Notes: generated by a model not told the origin, from the sequence alone. A DNA stretch of 64,000 bases from Nocardia altamirensis NBRC 108246 (GCF_001612685.1 NZ_BDAY01000014.1:145196-209195), one strand, 5' to 3'; counted from the first letter of the stretch, positions 17,614 through 26,799 are shown. Made by a program: numbers and translations.

Positions 17614-17810
17614 GTGGCTCACATCACATTGAGCAAAATGGTCCGGTCTACTTTCTGATTTTTCTGAATGTTCGCCAGTGAAATTCGCTTGCTTGGCAGC
17701 CTTCGAAATCGACGCTCGATCGCGCTCAATTGCGGGAATCGAGTGGATATGGCTGCGGCCTCGGCCGAGGAAATGCGCGAAATGTCCTATTCGATAATTC
17801 GATCCCGGTG

Positions 17811-17842
17811 GCGTCGTCGCCGCGGGAAGGCGGCGACGACGC
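17811..17842 (-). terminator. 13-bp hairpin downstream of secreted-protein gene C
   Basis: GCGTCGTCGCCGC and GCGGCGACGACGC pair perfectly around a GGGAAG loop, about 155 bases beyond the stop of the gene at 17998-18372. The stretch 17614-17997 otherwise shows no convincing gene. Confidence 0.6.
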
Positions 17843-17997
17843 CGAGCAGCGATCGGGTCCGGGTGACGGGTCACCTGTCACCGCCTGGCGGGGCGGTTGC
17901 TGCCGTCGCGTCGGAGGCTGAGACCGTCAGCGAACGAGCCGGCGGGCCGATCGTCGGGTTGGTCGCAGGACCGCACCGAAGTGCGCCATGCCGGCGT

Positions 17998-18372
17998 CTA
18001 GTTGCCGTTGGGCACACCCGACTCGTCGGGTGTGGCCTTCTTCTGCTCGCCGGGCGTGGCTTTCTGGTCGCCGGGCGTGCTTTTCTTCTCGGTCTTGTCG
18101 CCAGCACCGTTCTTCGTGCTGTCGTCGCACTTCGGATCCGCCTGCTGCTTGGCGGCTCCTGGATTCGCGCTACCGGTGTCCAGGCCATCCATGCCCGGCA
18201 ACTTGGGCAGCTCAGGCAGGACGCCGTTGCCACCTGCGGCGCCTTCGGTCTTCGGGCAGTCGATCGGCGCCTTGACCATCGTCAGGTCGGTCTGTGTGGC
18301 TCCAGCGACGCCGGCGAACAACAGTGCCGCGGTCAGCCCTGCGGCCGCTGCGGTTCCTATCTTGCCAATCAT
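17998..18372 (-). CDS. Secreted Lys/Pro-rich small protein, copy C
   Basis: 124 residues from ATG 18372 (MIGKIGTAAAAGLTAALLFA), signal peptide ending GVAGA. The mature part has CPKTEG and DPKCDDS (two cysteines), then a repetitive charged tail of the form STPGDQKATPGEQKKATPDE. AAGAAGGGG precedes the start. It shares leader and upstream element with genes A and B and is the third member of this secreted set. Function unknown. Confidence 0.75.
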   Translation of the reverse strand: MIGKIGTAAAAGLTAALLFAGVAGATQTDLTMVKAPIDCPKTEGAAGGNGVLPELPKLPGMDGLDTGSANPGAAKQQADPKCDDSTKNGAGDKTEKKSTPGDQKATPGEQKKATPDESGVPNGN

Positions 18373-18394
18373 GTGTGTAGCCCCTTCTTTCATT

Positions 18395-18438
18395 GAAGTG
18401 GTACATGCGTACATGCTGATCAAACGTTCAACACGTTA
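18395..18438 (-). promoter_or_regulatory. 44-bp conserved upstream element, copy C
   Basis: Lies 23 bases before secreted-protein gene C; nearly identical to the copies at 16993-17036 and 17570-17613 over its whole length. Beyond its distal edge the three upstream sequences diverge, which defines the boundary of the conserved block. Confidence 0.65.
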
Positions 18439-18601
18439 ATGCTGAACTGGGGGAATAGGCGGAACCTGCCGGTAGCGCAGGCAAGTCCACCGCCCGCCGC
18501 AGCGCCCGGATGTCACAGTCGCGTGGCCCGCGTCGTCATTTGGGTGAAGAGCTGTCGAGACGCCGGGGCGGCGAGCCCCGGTTCGGGTGAGAGGCGAAGA
18601 C

Positions 18602-19363
18602 ATGACTGCGACGATTCTGGTCACCGGCGGTACCGGCACCCTTGGCAGGCAGGTGGTGCCCTTGCTGGTGGACGCGGGCGCCAAGGTGCGCCTGCTGAGC
18701 CGCAACGCGCACGAATCGGCCGACGGCATCGACTACGTGACCGGTGATCTGCTGAAGGGCGATGGCGTTGCCGCCGCGGTCGGCGGGGCCGAGCTCGTGC
18801 TGCACCTCGCGGGCGGCCCGAAGGGCGACGACGTGGCCACCGGACACCTTGCTGATGCGGCCGCACGGGCCGGGGTGCGGCACCTTGTCTACATCTCGGT
18901 GATCGCGGCCGACCGGATCCCGCTCGGGTACTTCAAAGCCAAGGCCGATTCGGAGCAGATCATCGCCGAGTCGGGTATCCCGTTCACGACGCTGCGGGCG
19001 GCGCAGTTCCACGATCTCGCGTTCACCGCGGTGCGCACGCTGGCGAAGCTGCCGGTGGTCCCGAACCCCGGCGGCGTGCGCTTGCAGCCGGTCGATGTGC
19101 GCGACGTCGCGGCTCGGCTCGTCGAACTGACGCTGGACGAGCCGGCCGGGCCGGTGCCCGACCTGGCCGGGCCGACGGTGTACGGGCTCGATGAGCTGGT
19201 CCGTAGCTATCTGCAGGCGACGGGGAAACGGCGGCCGCTGCTGCCGGTGCGGCTGCCTGGCAAGGTGGGCAAGGTGTATCGAGCAGGCGCGAACCTGACC
19301 TTCGACGGCACGCAGCTCGGCACACGGACCTGGGAGCAGTTCCTCGCCGAGCGGCTCGGCTGA
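18602..19363 (+). CDS. NmrA-like NAD(P)-binding atypical SDR
   Basis: 253 residues from ATG 18602, with GAGAGGCGAAG upstream. The glycine-rich loop ILVTGGTGTLGRQVVP binds NAD(P). HLADAAARAGVRHLVYISVI and YFKAKADSEQIIAESGIPFT are typical of NmrA/HSCARG-like atypical SDRs and mycobacterial relatives. These act as nucleotide-sugar or quinone reductases or as redox sensors; the substrate cannot be inferred. It stands alone, 110 bases before the histidine kinase gene. Confidence 0.85.
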   Translation: MTATILVTGGTGTLGRQVVPLLVDAGAKVRLLSRNAHESADGIDYVTGDLLKGDGVAAAVGGAELVLHLAGGPKGDDVATGHLADAAARAGVRHLVYISVIAADRIPLGYFKAKADSEQIIAESGIPFTTLRAAQFHDLAFTAVRTLAKLPVVPNPGGVRLQPVDVRDVAARLVELTLDEPAGPVPDLAGPTVYGLDELVRSYLQATGKRRPLLPVRLPGKVGKVYRAGANLTFDGTQLGTRTWEQFLAERLG

Positions 19364-19473
19364 CTCTCGGGTGTACGCCGGATTCGGCGGGCGATCTCAT
19401 GCGCAGGAGTGAGGCGCGGATCAGCCCGGAGAGTGAGGCCACGGTGGCAGCGGGCGGCCCACACTGACTCCTT

Positions 19474-20655
19474 GTGAGGCTTATCAGTGCGGCCGCCCCG
19501 GCCTGGCGAGCCGTCGACGACGCGACCCGGCGGGTGATCGAACGGTTCGAACGCATCCCGCCCGGCGCCGTCGATCTCGTGCTGACCGCCGTGATCACCG
19601 TCGCCAGCGTCGGCCCCACCGTGCTGGCAGGCCACCCGTGGTGGGTGGTGCTGCTCGCGGTCGTCGCGTCGGCGCCGGTGCTGTGGCGGCGGCGCGCGCC
19701 GGTCGCGACGTTCCTGGTGGTCGGCCCGGCGCTCACCCTGCTCGCCTGCGTGCACGCCATGCCTGCCCTGCCGTACGGCACCGTGATCTGCGCGTACACC
19801 ATTGCCGCGTACAGCCCGCCGGTGCGGCGCCGATTCGCCTTCCTGGCAGGTGCTTTCGGCATCCTGCTTTCCCTGGTCATCCCCAACGAGAGCCTGGACT
19901 CCTACGGGTACGCCGCCATGTCCTTTCTGACCGCATGGGCGCTCGGTACCGGTGTCCGGGCGCGGCGGGCCCAGATCGAGATGCTCCAGGAGCGCGCCCG
20001 CAGGCTGGAGGAAGAGCGGGTTGCCGCCCTGGATCGGGAACGGCTGTGCATCGCCAGGGACATGCACGACATCGTCACCCACTCGCTCGGTGCGATGATC
20101 GTGCAGGCCGAGGCAGGACCGCTGTTCACCCGCGCCGACCCGGATCGCGCGGACGCCACCTTCGCGAGCATTGCCGATACCGGCCGCGTTGCGGTGCAAC
20201 AACTTCGGCGCAGCCTCGGCACGCTGCGCGACGCAGCCGCCGAACCGAGGCACCAACCGGGCATCGAGGCGATCGCCGACCTGGTCGACCGCACGCGACG
20301 CGGCGGGCTCGCGGCGACGCTGAACGAGGACGGCCCGCGCCGCGCGGTATCCGACGAGGTGGCGGTCACGGCGTACCGGGTGGTGCAGGAGGCGCTGACG
20401 AACACCGGCAAGCACGCGCGCGCCACGAGCGTGCGGGTTTCGCTTCGTTGGTCGGATCAGACACTGACGGTGCGAGTTTCGGACGACGGCTGCGGTCCGG
20501 CCACTCCACCGGGAGCGCACGCGGCTGACTGCGCCGGGTACGGGCTGCTCGGCATGCGCGAGCGGGTCACCGCCAGCGGCGGCAGGCTACGGCACGGTCC
20601 CTCGGCGCACGGGTTCGACGTGGCGGCCGAACTTCCACTCGGACAACGGAGTTGA
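19474..20655 (+). CDS. NarL-type sensor histidine kinase
   Basis: 393 residues from GTG 19474. The N-terminal half has several membrane helices (about residues 33-155) and a short coiled coil, then a HisKA_3 dimerisation domain with the phospho-acceptor His198 in ARDMHDIVTHSLG. The ATPase domain has VVQEALTNTGKHARAT (N-box) and VRVSDDGCGP (G-box). It should autophosphorylate in response to a membrane or envelope signal and pass the phosphate to the response regulator, whose start overlaps its stop. Confidence 0.92.
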   Translation: MRLISAAAPAWRAVDDATRRVIERFERIPPGAVDLVLTAVITVASVGPTVLAGHPWWVVLLAVVASAPVLWRRRAPVATFLVVGPALTLLACVHAMPALPYGTVICAYTIAAYSPPVRRRFAFLAGAFGILLSLVIPNESLDSYGYAAMSFLTAWALGTGVRARRAQIEMLQERARRLEEERVAALDRERLCIARDMHDIVTHSLGAMIVQAEAGPLFTRADPDRADATFASIADTGRVAVQQLRRSLGTLRDAAAEPRHQPGIEAIADLVDRTRRGGLAATLNEDGPRRAVSDEVAVTAYRVVQEALTNTGKHARATSVRVSLRWSDQTLTVRVSDDGCGPATPPGAHAADCAGYGLLGMRERVTASGGRLRHGPSAHGFDVAAELPLGQRS

Positions 20656-21314
20656 GCGTGCGCGTGCTCGTGGTGGACGACCAGGACCTGTTCCGTGCCG
20701 GATTCGGCATGATCCTCGACGCGCAACCGGACCTCGCCGTGGTCGGCGAGGCCGCGGACGGGCTGGAAGCGATCGACAAGGCCGTCGCGCTCGCCCCCGA
20801 TGTGGTGGTGATGGACGTCAGGATGCCACGCCTCGACGGCGTGGCGGCCACTCGGCGTATCTGCGCCGAAACCTCAGCGAAAGTGTTGGTGCTCACCATG
20901 TTCGACCTCGACGAGTATGTCTACGACGCCCTGCGGGCCGGCGCGAGCGGGTTCCTGCTCAAGGACGCGCGCCGCGAAGAACTGGCCGAAGCGGTCCGCG
21001 TCGTCGCCGCGGGCGAGGCGCTGCTCGCCCCGACGGTGACCCGCCGCCTGATCGCCGATCTCGCCGACCGTGGCAGGCCGCGGCCCGAACTGGCCCGTCG
21101 CCTAGGCGAACTCACCGAGCGTGAACGCGACACGTTGCGCCAGCTGGCGCGCGGATGTTCGAACGCGGAGATCGCGACGGCCATGACGGTCAGCGAGCAC
21201 ACCGTGAAAACCCATGTCAGCGCAGTCCTTTCGAAGCTTGGCCTGCGTGATCGGGTGCAAGCGGTGGTGTTCGCCTACGAGGCAGGTCTGGTCGTACCGG
21301 GCGGCCTCGCCTGA
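20652..21314 (+). CDS. NarL/LuxR-family response regulator
   Basis: 220 residues. The TTG at 20652 overlaps the kinase stop (TTGA), so translation is coupled. Receiver domain: acidic pair VVDDQD, phospho-acceptor Asp55 in VVVMDVRMPR, and a lysine in GFLLKDARREEL. LuxR-type DNA-binding domain: LTERERDTLRQLARGCSNAE and HTVKTHVSAVLSKLGLRDR. Cognate to the upstream kinase. Target genes are unknown; the Lnt-like gene directly downstream is a candidate. Confidence 0.93.
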   Translation: MSVRVLVVDDQDLFRAGFGMILDAQPDLAVVGEAADGLEAIDKAVALAPDVVVMDVRMPRLDGVAATRRICAETSAKVLVLTMFDLDEYVYDALRAGASGFLLKDARREELAEAVRVVAAGEALLAPTVTRRLIADLADRGRPRPELARRLGELTERERDTLRQLARGCSNAEIATAMTVSEHTVKTHVSAVLSKLGLRDRVQAVVFAYEAGLVVPGGLA

Positions 21315-21387
21315 CTCGCTCCTGCGGGGGAGCCGCGATTGGCTCGTTTCGGCGATGTGCTCGGGCGGACGGGAGCCGAATATCGAA

Positions 21388-22800
21388 GTGGTGAAACGCT
21401 TTGTCCTCGCCGCATCGGCGATCGTGCTCTCTGCTCTGCTGTGGTATTTCGGCACCGGGTTGCGTCCGGTGCCCGGGTTGGCCTTCCTCGCACCGTTACC
21501 GGTGTTGCTGCTCGTCCCTCGGGTGTCCGCGCGGACCGCGTTTCTCGCCGGTGCGCTGTCCTGGTTGGGCGGTGAGGTGCGCATCTGGTGCTACCTCACC
21601 GACACCGTGGCACAACCTGTCCCCGTTGCGGTCTTGCTGCTCGGTGGCAGCGCCGTGCTGTTCGGTTTGATCGCCGTGCTGATGCGTGCGTTGCTGGTGC
21701 GCGGGCGGCCAGGCCTCGCGGCGCTCGCGCTACCGGCCGGCTGGGTGAGCGCGGAATTCTTGATGTCGGTGGTCGGTCCGTTCGGCGCGTGGTGGAGCAT
21801 CGCCTACAGCCAGGCGGACGTGCTGCCGCTGATGCAGACCGCTTCGCTCACCGGGGTATGGGGGATCACGTTCGTGCTGGTGCTGGCGCCCTCGGCGATC
21901 GCGGTGCTGTGTGCACCGGAAGTGACTCGGGTGCAACGCCTTCGGGTAGGCGCAGCGGCCGCCGCGGTGCTGGTTGCGATCGGTGCGTACGGCGGCTGGC
22001 GGCTGGCGGTCGCACCGGAGCGCGAGGCGGTCGCGGTCGGGCTCGTCGCGGTCGCGCAGCCGCCGAAGTACGTTCCGGTGGATTCGGCCGAGGGACGCGA
22101 CATGGTCGCGCGGGTCGTCGTCGAGATCGACCGGCTCGCCGATCAGGGCGCGCAGGTGGTGGTGTTGCCGGAAAAGGCATGGCGCGCCGACGACTCCACC
22201 TTGTCGCTGCTGTCCGGACCACTGACCGAGGTCGCGACGCGACGCGCCATCCATGTGGTCGCCGGACTGGTCCTCACCACGGGCGGCATCAGCTACAACG
22301 CCGCGATCGACTATCCGTCCGGGGTGCGCTACGCCAAGCACCACCTGATCCCGGGGTTGGAGGACGAGCATCGGCCGGGCACCCAGTGGCAGAACGTCCC
22401 CGATCAGCCATGGGCATTGGCGGTCTGCTTCGACCTGGACTTCCCCGACCTGGTCCGGGCGAACCAGCGCAGTGGCGCGACCCTGCTCCTGGTCCCCGCC
22501 CTCGATTTCACCGTCGATCGTTGGTTGCACAGTCGGATGGCGGTGCTGCGCGGCGTCGAATTCGGGATGGGCGTCGCGCGGGCGCCGCAACTCGGCGAGC
22601 TGGTGGCCAGCGATGCCCGCGGGCGGGTGCTCGCCGCGGCGGTCACGGATCTGACGGTGACGCGGTCGGTGTTCGCTCGAATCCCACTGACGTCAGGCGA
22701 CACGGTCTACGTCCGATTCGGGAACTGGTTCGGCTGGACCTGTGTGCTGCTGTTCGGCGTCGTGCTCGCCGGATCGGTGTGGCGGCGCCGCAGGGATTGA
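21388..22800 (+). CDS. Apolipoprotein N-acyltransferase-like protein (Lnt family)
   Basis: 470 residues from GTG 21388 (ATG 21355 possible). The first 200 residues are transmembrane helices, followed by a nitrilase (carbon-nitrogen hydrolase) domain. The catalytic triad is visible: Glu in VVVLPEKAW, Lys in [12 protein letters not shown], and Cys in [12 protein letters not shown] final helix and RRRRD close it. Lnt acylates the N-terminal cysteine of lipoproteins outside the membrane. The Lys segment ([11 protein letters not shown]) differs from the usual HLVPFGEY motif, so this is a divergent Lnt paralogue and might use another acceptor. Confidence 0.82.
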   Translation: MVKRFVLAASAIVLSALLWYFGTGLRPVPGLAFLAPLPVLLLVPRVSARTAFLAGALSWLGGEVRIWCYLTDTVAQPVPVAVLLLGGSAVLFGLIAVLMRALLVRGRPGLAALALPAGWVSAEFLMSVVGPFGAWWSIAYSQADVLPLMQTASLTGVWGITFVLVLAPSAIAVLCAPEVTRVQRLRVGAAAAAVLVAIGAYGGWRLAVAPEREAVAVGLVAVAQPPKYVPVDSAEGRDMVARVVVEIDRLADQGAQVVVLPEKAWRADDSTLSLLSGPLTEVATRRAIHVVAGLVLTTGGISYNAAIDYPSGVRYAKHHLIPGLEDEHRPGTQWQNVPDQPWALAVCFDLDFPDLVRANQRSGATLLLVPALDFTVDRWLHSRMAVLRGVEFGMGVARAPQLGELVASDARGRVLAAAVTDLTVTRSVFARIPLTSGDTVYVRFGNWFGWTCVLLFGVVLAGSVWRRRRD

Positions 22801-23042
22801 CGGACGGCGTTCGTGGTGCGGGAACCGCGGATTCGCGGGGCCGTTACCTGACCGTGACACTCTTCACATTCGCCTACTCCGGTGCAGGTCGCGCCGTATG
22901 CCCGGCCGTCTCCCGACCCAGGGGTGGGGTTTGCGCCGCGAGAAACGTGGGTATCGGTCTATTTCGTGCCCGGTCTCTGGTGTCAGGACCCGGAGGAGGC
23001 ACGAAACAGGGTCCGTCCGACGGGCTGGAGAGGAACGTGCAC

Positions 23043-24380
23043 GTGACTGCCGAGGACTCCGAGAGTTTTCCACTACGGCGATCGGTCGCCGCTTCCGCGA
23101 TGGGCAATGCCACCGAATGGTTCGACTACGGCGTCTACGCGGCGACGGCCACCTACCTGACCGACGCTTTCTTTCCCGGCGAACTCGGCACCCTCGGCAC
23201 CATGCTCGGCTTTGCTGTCTCGTTCGTGTTGCGCCCGCTCGGCGGCATGGTGTGGGGTCCGCTCGGTGACCGGATCGGCCGAAAAGCGGTACTGGCCACC
23301 ACGATTCTGTTGATGGCCGCCGCCACCGGTGCGATCGGCCTGTTGCCGACGCACGCCCAGATCGGCGTGCTCGCGCCGATCCTGCTCATCACGTTGCGTG
23401 TCGTGCAGGGCTTTTCGACCGGCGGCGAATACGGTGGCGCCGCAACCTATCTGGCCGAATGCGCGTCCGACAAGAAACGCGGGTTCCTCGGCAGCTTCCT
23501 CGAATTCGGCACGCTCGCAGGCTTTGTCGGCGGTTCGGCGACGGTGCTCGCCTGTCAGCTGGCGATCGGATCCGATGCGATGCACGACTGGGGCTGGCGG
23601 ATCCCGTTCCTGCTCGCGGTCCCGCTCGGCCTGATCGGCTGGTACCTGCGCTCGGCCCTCGACGAGAGCCCGGTGTTCAGCGAGGTCGCCGAGGAGAAGC
23701 GCCCGCCGGGTGGCCTGCGCGAGCTGGTGACCACCTATCGGCGCGAGTTGCTCACCATGGCCGGGCTGGTTGTCGCCCTCAACGTGGTGAACTACACGCT
23801 GCTCACCTATCAGCCGACCTACCTGCAGAAGACCATCGGCATGGGGGAGTCGGACGCGACCGCGATGATGCTGATCGGTCAGCTGGTGATGATGCTGGTG
23901 CTGCCCTTCTTCGGCCGCCTGTCCGACCGGGTCGGGCGCAGGCCGCTGTGGTTGTTCTCGCTGGTCGGTCTCGCGGTCCTGGCCATCCCGATGTACTGGC
24001 TGATGGGACAGGGCACCGCGTGGGCCATCGTCGGATTCGTCGTGCTCGGCCTGCTGTACGTTCCGCAGTTGTCGACCATCAGCTCCACCTTCCCTGCGAT
24101 CTTTCCGACGCACGTCCGCTATGCGGGATTCGCCCTCGCCTACAACGTGTCCACCGCGGCCTTCGGCGGCACCGCACCCCTGGTCAACGAGGCCGCCATC
24201 GAATCGACCGGCTGGTCCTTGTTTCCCGCGGCCTATATGGTCGGCGCCAGCCTGATCGGCTTCGTCGCCTGGTGCTTCCTGCGGGAGACCGCGGGCACCT
24301 CGCTGCGCGGCACCGAGGTCCCCGACGCGGGCGACGACGCGCCTACCCTCGTCCCCGCCGGAGCGGCAATCGCGCCCTAG
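23043..24380 (+). CDS. MFS proton symporter, ProP-like (osmolyte/dicarboxylate family)
   Basis: 445 residues, twelve predicted helices. Family signatures are [13 protein letters not shown] at the start, [13 protein letters not shown] between helices 2 and 3, [20 protein letters not shown], and [14 protein letters not shown] in the second half. These are typical of the metabolite:H+ symporters that include ProP (proline/betaine) and KgtP. GTG 23043 is preceded by GGAGAGG with 9-base spacing. The 242 bases upstream hold its promoter but no gene. Substrate unknown. Confidence 0.9.
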   Translation: MTAEDSESFPLRRSVAASAMGNATEWFDYGVYAATATYLTDAFFPGELGTLGTMLGFAVSFVLRPLGGMVWGPLGDRIGRKAVLATTILLMAAATGAIGLLPTHAQIGVLAPILLITLRVVQGFSTGGEYGGAATYLAECASDKKRGFLGSFLEFGTLAGFVGGSATVLACQLAIGSDAMHDWGWRIPFLLAVPLGLIGWYLRSALDESPVFSEVAEEKRPPGGLRELVTTYRRELLTMAGLVVALNVVNYTLLTYQPTYLQKTIGMGESDATAMMLIGQLVMMLVLPFFGRLSDRVGRRPLWLFSLVGLAVLAIPMYWLMGQGTAWAIVGFVVLGLLYVPQLSTISSTFPAIFPTHVRYAGFALAYNVSTAAFGGTAPLVNEAAIESTGWSLFPAAYMVGASLIGFVAWCFLRETAGTSLRGTEVPDAGDDAPTLVPAGAAIAP

Positions 24381-24489
24381 CCAGGCGGTTCGGAAAAACT
24401 TTGCGGGCAGCGATGAGTTCTGTGACGGTGCTCCGTCCTATCTGGTGAACGCGCTACCAACCCGGCGCGACCGACCAGAAGGACCAGCA

Positions 24490-24927
24490 ATGACCACCGC
24501 CGACCCCACCGCCCACTTCTCCGACGACGCCGCCTACCGCCCTGGCAAGATCCGCAACCGCGTCCTGTGGACCCTGCAGATCGTGCTCGGCCTGTTCTTC
24601 ATCATCGCCTCCGGCGGGCCCAAGCTCGTCATCCCGAACACCTTGATGGACAATGCCCCCGAGAACCTGACCATCCCCCTCGGGCTGCTCATCTTCATCG
24701 GCGTCGTCGAGGTCGCAGGCGGTATCGGGCTGATGGTGCCACGACTGAGCGCCCTGGCCGCAGCAGGACTGTCGGTCCTGACCGTGCTCGCCGCAGCCAC
24801 CCAGGCCTTCATCGCCGACAAGCCCGCGATGGGGATCTTCCCGCTGGTGCTCGCGGTGATCTTCGCCTGGATCGCCTACGAACGCCGCGCCACCCTCACC
24901 GACCTGCGCAACACGCTGTCGCGATGA
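24490..24927 (+). CDS. DoxX-family membrane protein
   Basis: 145 residues with four hydrophobic helices. It shows the family pattern in LQIVLGLFFIIASGGPKLV and LIFIGVVEVAGGIGLMVPRL. ATG 24490 has AAGGACC upstream. DoxX-like proteins are small quinone-linked or redox-associated membrane proteins; the physiological role of this group is uncertain. A 12-bp hairpin follows 20 bases after the stop. Confidence 0.85.
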   Translation: MTTADPTAHFSDDAAYRPGKIRNRVLWTLQIVLGLFFIIASGGPKLVIPNTLMDNAPENLTIPLGLLIFIGVVEVAGGIGLMVPRLSALAAAGLSVLTVLAAATQAFIADKPAMGIFPLVLAVIFAWIAYERRATLTDLRNTLSR

Positions 24928-24946
24928 CACACCCTTGAGCACGACC

Positions 24947-24976
24947 GGCGATCGGTGGCCACCCCCACCGATCGCC
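24947..24976 (+). terminator. Hairpin terminator after the DoxX gene
   Basis: GGCGATCGGTGG pairs perfectly with CCACCGATCGCC across a 6-base loop, 20 bases past the DoxX stop; the sequence ATTCGTG follows without a long U-tract. Confidence 0.7.
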
Positions 24977-25029
24977 ATTCGTGCGTGTACCGGATCGATC
25001 GCTTGTCGGGGTTGGCGGCGATCGATCCA

Positions 25030-25076
25030 GCGGCTACCTGGTCCGCGCCTGCTCGGCGCAAGGACCAGGTAGCCGC
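25030..25076 (-). terminator. Hairpin downstream of the MarR gene
   Basis: GCGGCTACCTGGTCC and GGACCAGGTAGCCGC form a perfect 15-bp stem with a 17-base loop. It lies 40 bases beyond the MarR stop on the minus strand. Confidence 0.65.
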
Positions 25077-25115
25077 CGTCGCGTATCACAATGCGGTACC
25101 GCCGTTTTCGAGCGA

Positions 25116-25538
25116 CTATTCGCGCGGCTCGAGGAGCTTGGCCAGCACCGTGGTGTCGTGCAGATAGCGTTCGTACGGGAAGTCGGCCGCGAGCAGGGCG
25201 TTGCGCAGCTCGTCGTAGAGCGGTTTGCCGGTGGTGTGGAAGGCGTTGCGGCCTGCTTCGGTGGTGCTGACCAGTCGTCGCCGTCCGTGCGCGGGGTCGG
25301 GGTCGACCTGGACGAGTCCGGCTTCCTCCAGCGGGCGCAATGCCCGGCTGATCGCCGGATCGGACACCGAAAGCGCCTGCGCCAGTTGGTGTTGGGTCAC
25401 CGGCTGGATTTCCTCCAGCGTCCCGAGCAGCCGCATCTGGCTGTAACTGAGCCCGCCTGCGTTGTCCACGCGCCGTCGTGTTGCTTCCCCGAGCAGGTAC
25501 ACCACTCGATGCAGCAAGTCCGCGAGTCCATCGTCCAC
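25116..25538 (-). CDS. MarR-family transcriptional regulator
   Basis: 140 residues from GTG 25538, the only usable start in frame. Winged-helix MarR layout: LLGTLEEIQPVTQHQLAQAL, recognition helix SDPAISRALRPLEEAGLV, and the wing DPAHGRRRLVSTTEAG. A 20-bp inverted repeat sits 17 bases upstream, as expected for autoregulation. Longer frames in this direction read the next gene out of frame. Confidence 0.88.
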   Translation of the reverse strand: MDDGLADLLHRVVYLLGEATRRRVDNAGGLSYSQMRLLGTLEEIQPVTQHQLAQALSVSDPAISRALRPLEEAGLVQVDPDPAHGRRRLVSTTEAGRNAFHTTGKPLYDELRNALLAADFPYERYLHDTTVLAKLLEPRE

Positions 25539-25554
25539 TCGTCGAGCATACTCA

Positions 25555-25574
25555 AGTCTTACCTGGTTAAGACT
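25555..25574. promoter_or_regulatory. Inverted repeat, probable MarR operator
   Basis: AGTCTTA and TAAGACT are perfect 7-bp arms separated by CCTGGT. The site ends 17 bases before the MarR start codon and 5 bases after the stop of the upstream gene on the same strand. Size and symmetry fit MarR-family operators; binding is inferred. Confidence 0.6.
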
Positions 25575-25579
25575 GCGGG

Positions 25580-25945
25580 CTAGCCGTCGGTGTGCTGGGG
25601 CCAGGTCTCCTCGATGATCAGGGTGCCGGTGCGCAACGCGGTCGCGTGGTGCTCGGCGACCACGTCGGGCGGATAGGTGGGCCACAGGGTGATGGCGCCG
25701 GTGGCTTTGTCGATGGTGCTCACCGTGCCGCCGATGGGTAGTGGGCTTGGGGGAGTGCGGGATTCGGTGGGCGGCGGTGGCACGAAGATGGCGACGACGA
25801 CGAAACAGCTGTCGAATTCGGTGATCCGGTTGGCGATGCCACGTCCGGCGTCGTCGTCGAAGGAGAGATAGCGCTCGGCGAGACGCTCTGCTTCGGCGAG
25901 GGTCACCGGTGTGGTGCACTCGGTCGGGTAGGCATGGATGTCCAT
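25580..25945 (-). CDS. Uncharacterised protein, possibly YrhB-domain/Imm35-like
   Basis: 121 residues from ATG 25945; a GTG at 26005 would add 20. It has an N-terminal helix LAEAERLAERYLSFDDDAG, a beta-strand core FDSCFVVVAIFV, and a segment GTVSTIDKATGAITLWPTYP. This layout resembles YrhB-type proteins, some of which are toxin immunity proteins, but similarity is weak. It lies directly upstream of the MarR gene, possibly co-transcribed. The function is not established. Confidence 0.55.
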   Translation of the reverse strand: MDIHAYPTECTTPVTLAEAERLAERYLSFDDDAGRGIANRITEFDSCFVVVAIFVPPPPTESRTPPSPLPIGGTVSTIDKATGAITLWPTYPPDVVAEHHATALRTGTLIIEETWPQHTDG

Positions 25946-26107
25946 CGTGTCGACGGCGGCCACCGGTGGTGGCGCCAGCTCCTTTCCGCAATCCTGGTGC
26001 CCCACTGTGCCGTACGCGCCCGGCGGTTGTTCGCGTTGTCCGGGATTTGCTGTCGGACGGCGGGGTTTGCCGGTTGATCGAAACCTGTCGGATGGTCGTT
26101 ATTCATG

Positions 26108-26161
26108 GGTTGGTCGACAACACAGGTCAATCATTCACTGGTTGGTAGACAACACAGGTCA
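26108..26161. repeat. Two direct repeats, 32-bp period
   Basis: A 22-bp unit, GGTTGG(T)-(C/A)-GACAACACAGGTCA, occurs at 26108-26129 and 26140-26161 with one mismatch. The 32-bp spacing is about three helical turns, so both copies face the same side of the DNA. The second copy overlaps the 3' end of the TetR gene. They lie upstream of the YrhB-like gene and could be regulatory sites or a small duplication. Confidence 0.5.
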
Positions 26162-26725
26162 GTCGAATCGCACCGTGGCGAGCATGCGCCTGGCCAGCGT
26201 CTCCGGGTCGGCGCCTGCGGCCAGGCTCGAATTGTCCAGTGCGCCTTCCCGCCACAGTGCGGCGAAGCCGTGCACCAGCGACCAGGCGGCCAGCTGGGTC
26301 GCCTGTTGCTGTGCGAGATCGCCGGGACGGATGGCGGACACACCGGAGCGCAGCGCCGCCGCCGAGGCGAGCCTGGCCTCGTGCAGGCGCGGGTCGTCGG
26401 CGCGTAACAGGGTGTGCCGGAACATCACATCGAAATGGCCGGGGTGCTCGCGCGCGAATCGGATGTAGGCGACGGCGACTTCGCGGAAGTCGGGCCCTGC
26501 CGCCGTGAGCGCGGCGGCGAGCAGTTCGTATCCCTCGATGGCCAGCGCGGTCAGCACACCGGCGCGGTCGCCGAAGTGATGGGCCGGTGCCGCGTGCGAG
26601 ACGCCCGCCCTGCGGGCCAGCTCGCGCAGGGACACCGAGTCGACGCCGTCGGTCGCGATCTGGTCGGCGGCCGCGGCCAGGATGGTGGCCCGCAGATCGC
26701 CGTGATGGTAACCGCTTTTCGCCAT
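26159..26725 (-). CDS. TetR/AcrR-family transcriptional regulator
   Basis: 188 residues from ATG 26725. The N-terminal HTH is clear: YHHGDLRATILAAAADQIAT and VSLRELARRAGVSHAAPAHHF (recognition helix). The C-terminal domain resembles the TetR_C WHG-type group (FAREHPGHFDVMFRHTLL). It is divergent from the second DoxX gene across 99 bases containing inverted repeats, so it probably represses that gene and itself. Confidence 0.9.
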   Translation of the reverse strand: MAKSGYHHGDLRATILAAAADQIATDGVDSVSLRELARRAGVSHAAPAHHFGDRAGVLTALAIEGYELLAAALTAAGPDFREVAVAYIRFAREHPGHFDVMFRHTLLRADDPRLHEARLASAAALRSGVSAIRPGDLAQQQATQLAAWSLVHGFAALWREGALDNSSLAAGADPETLARRMLATVRFD

Positions 26726-26753
26726 GCCTCGATGGTGCCCGATAATCTAGCCA

Positions 26754-26799
26754 TTGACAAGTTGTCGTCATCGGCGCTAATCTTTCCACTGTCAAGATT
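26754..26799 (+). promoter_or_regulatory. Promoter and candidate TetR operators for the DoxX gene
   Basis: TTGACA (26754-26759) and TAATCT (26778-26783), 18 bases apart, form a good sigma-70-type promoter for the DoxX gene at 26825. The palindrome GACAAGTTGTC (26756-26766) overlaps the -35 box. An AATCTT-N9-AAGATT inverted repeat (26779-26799) covers the -10 box and start. These are the likely sites of the divergent TetR. Confidence 0.6.
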
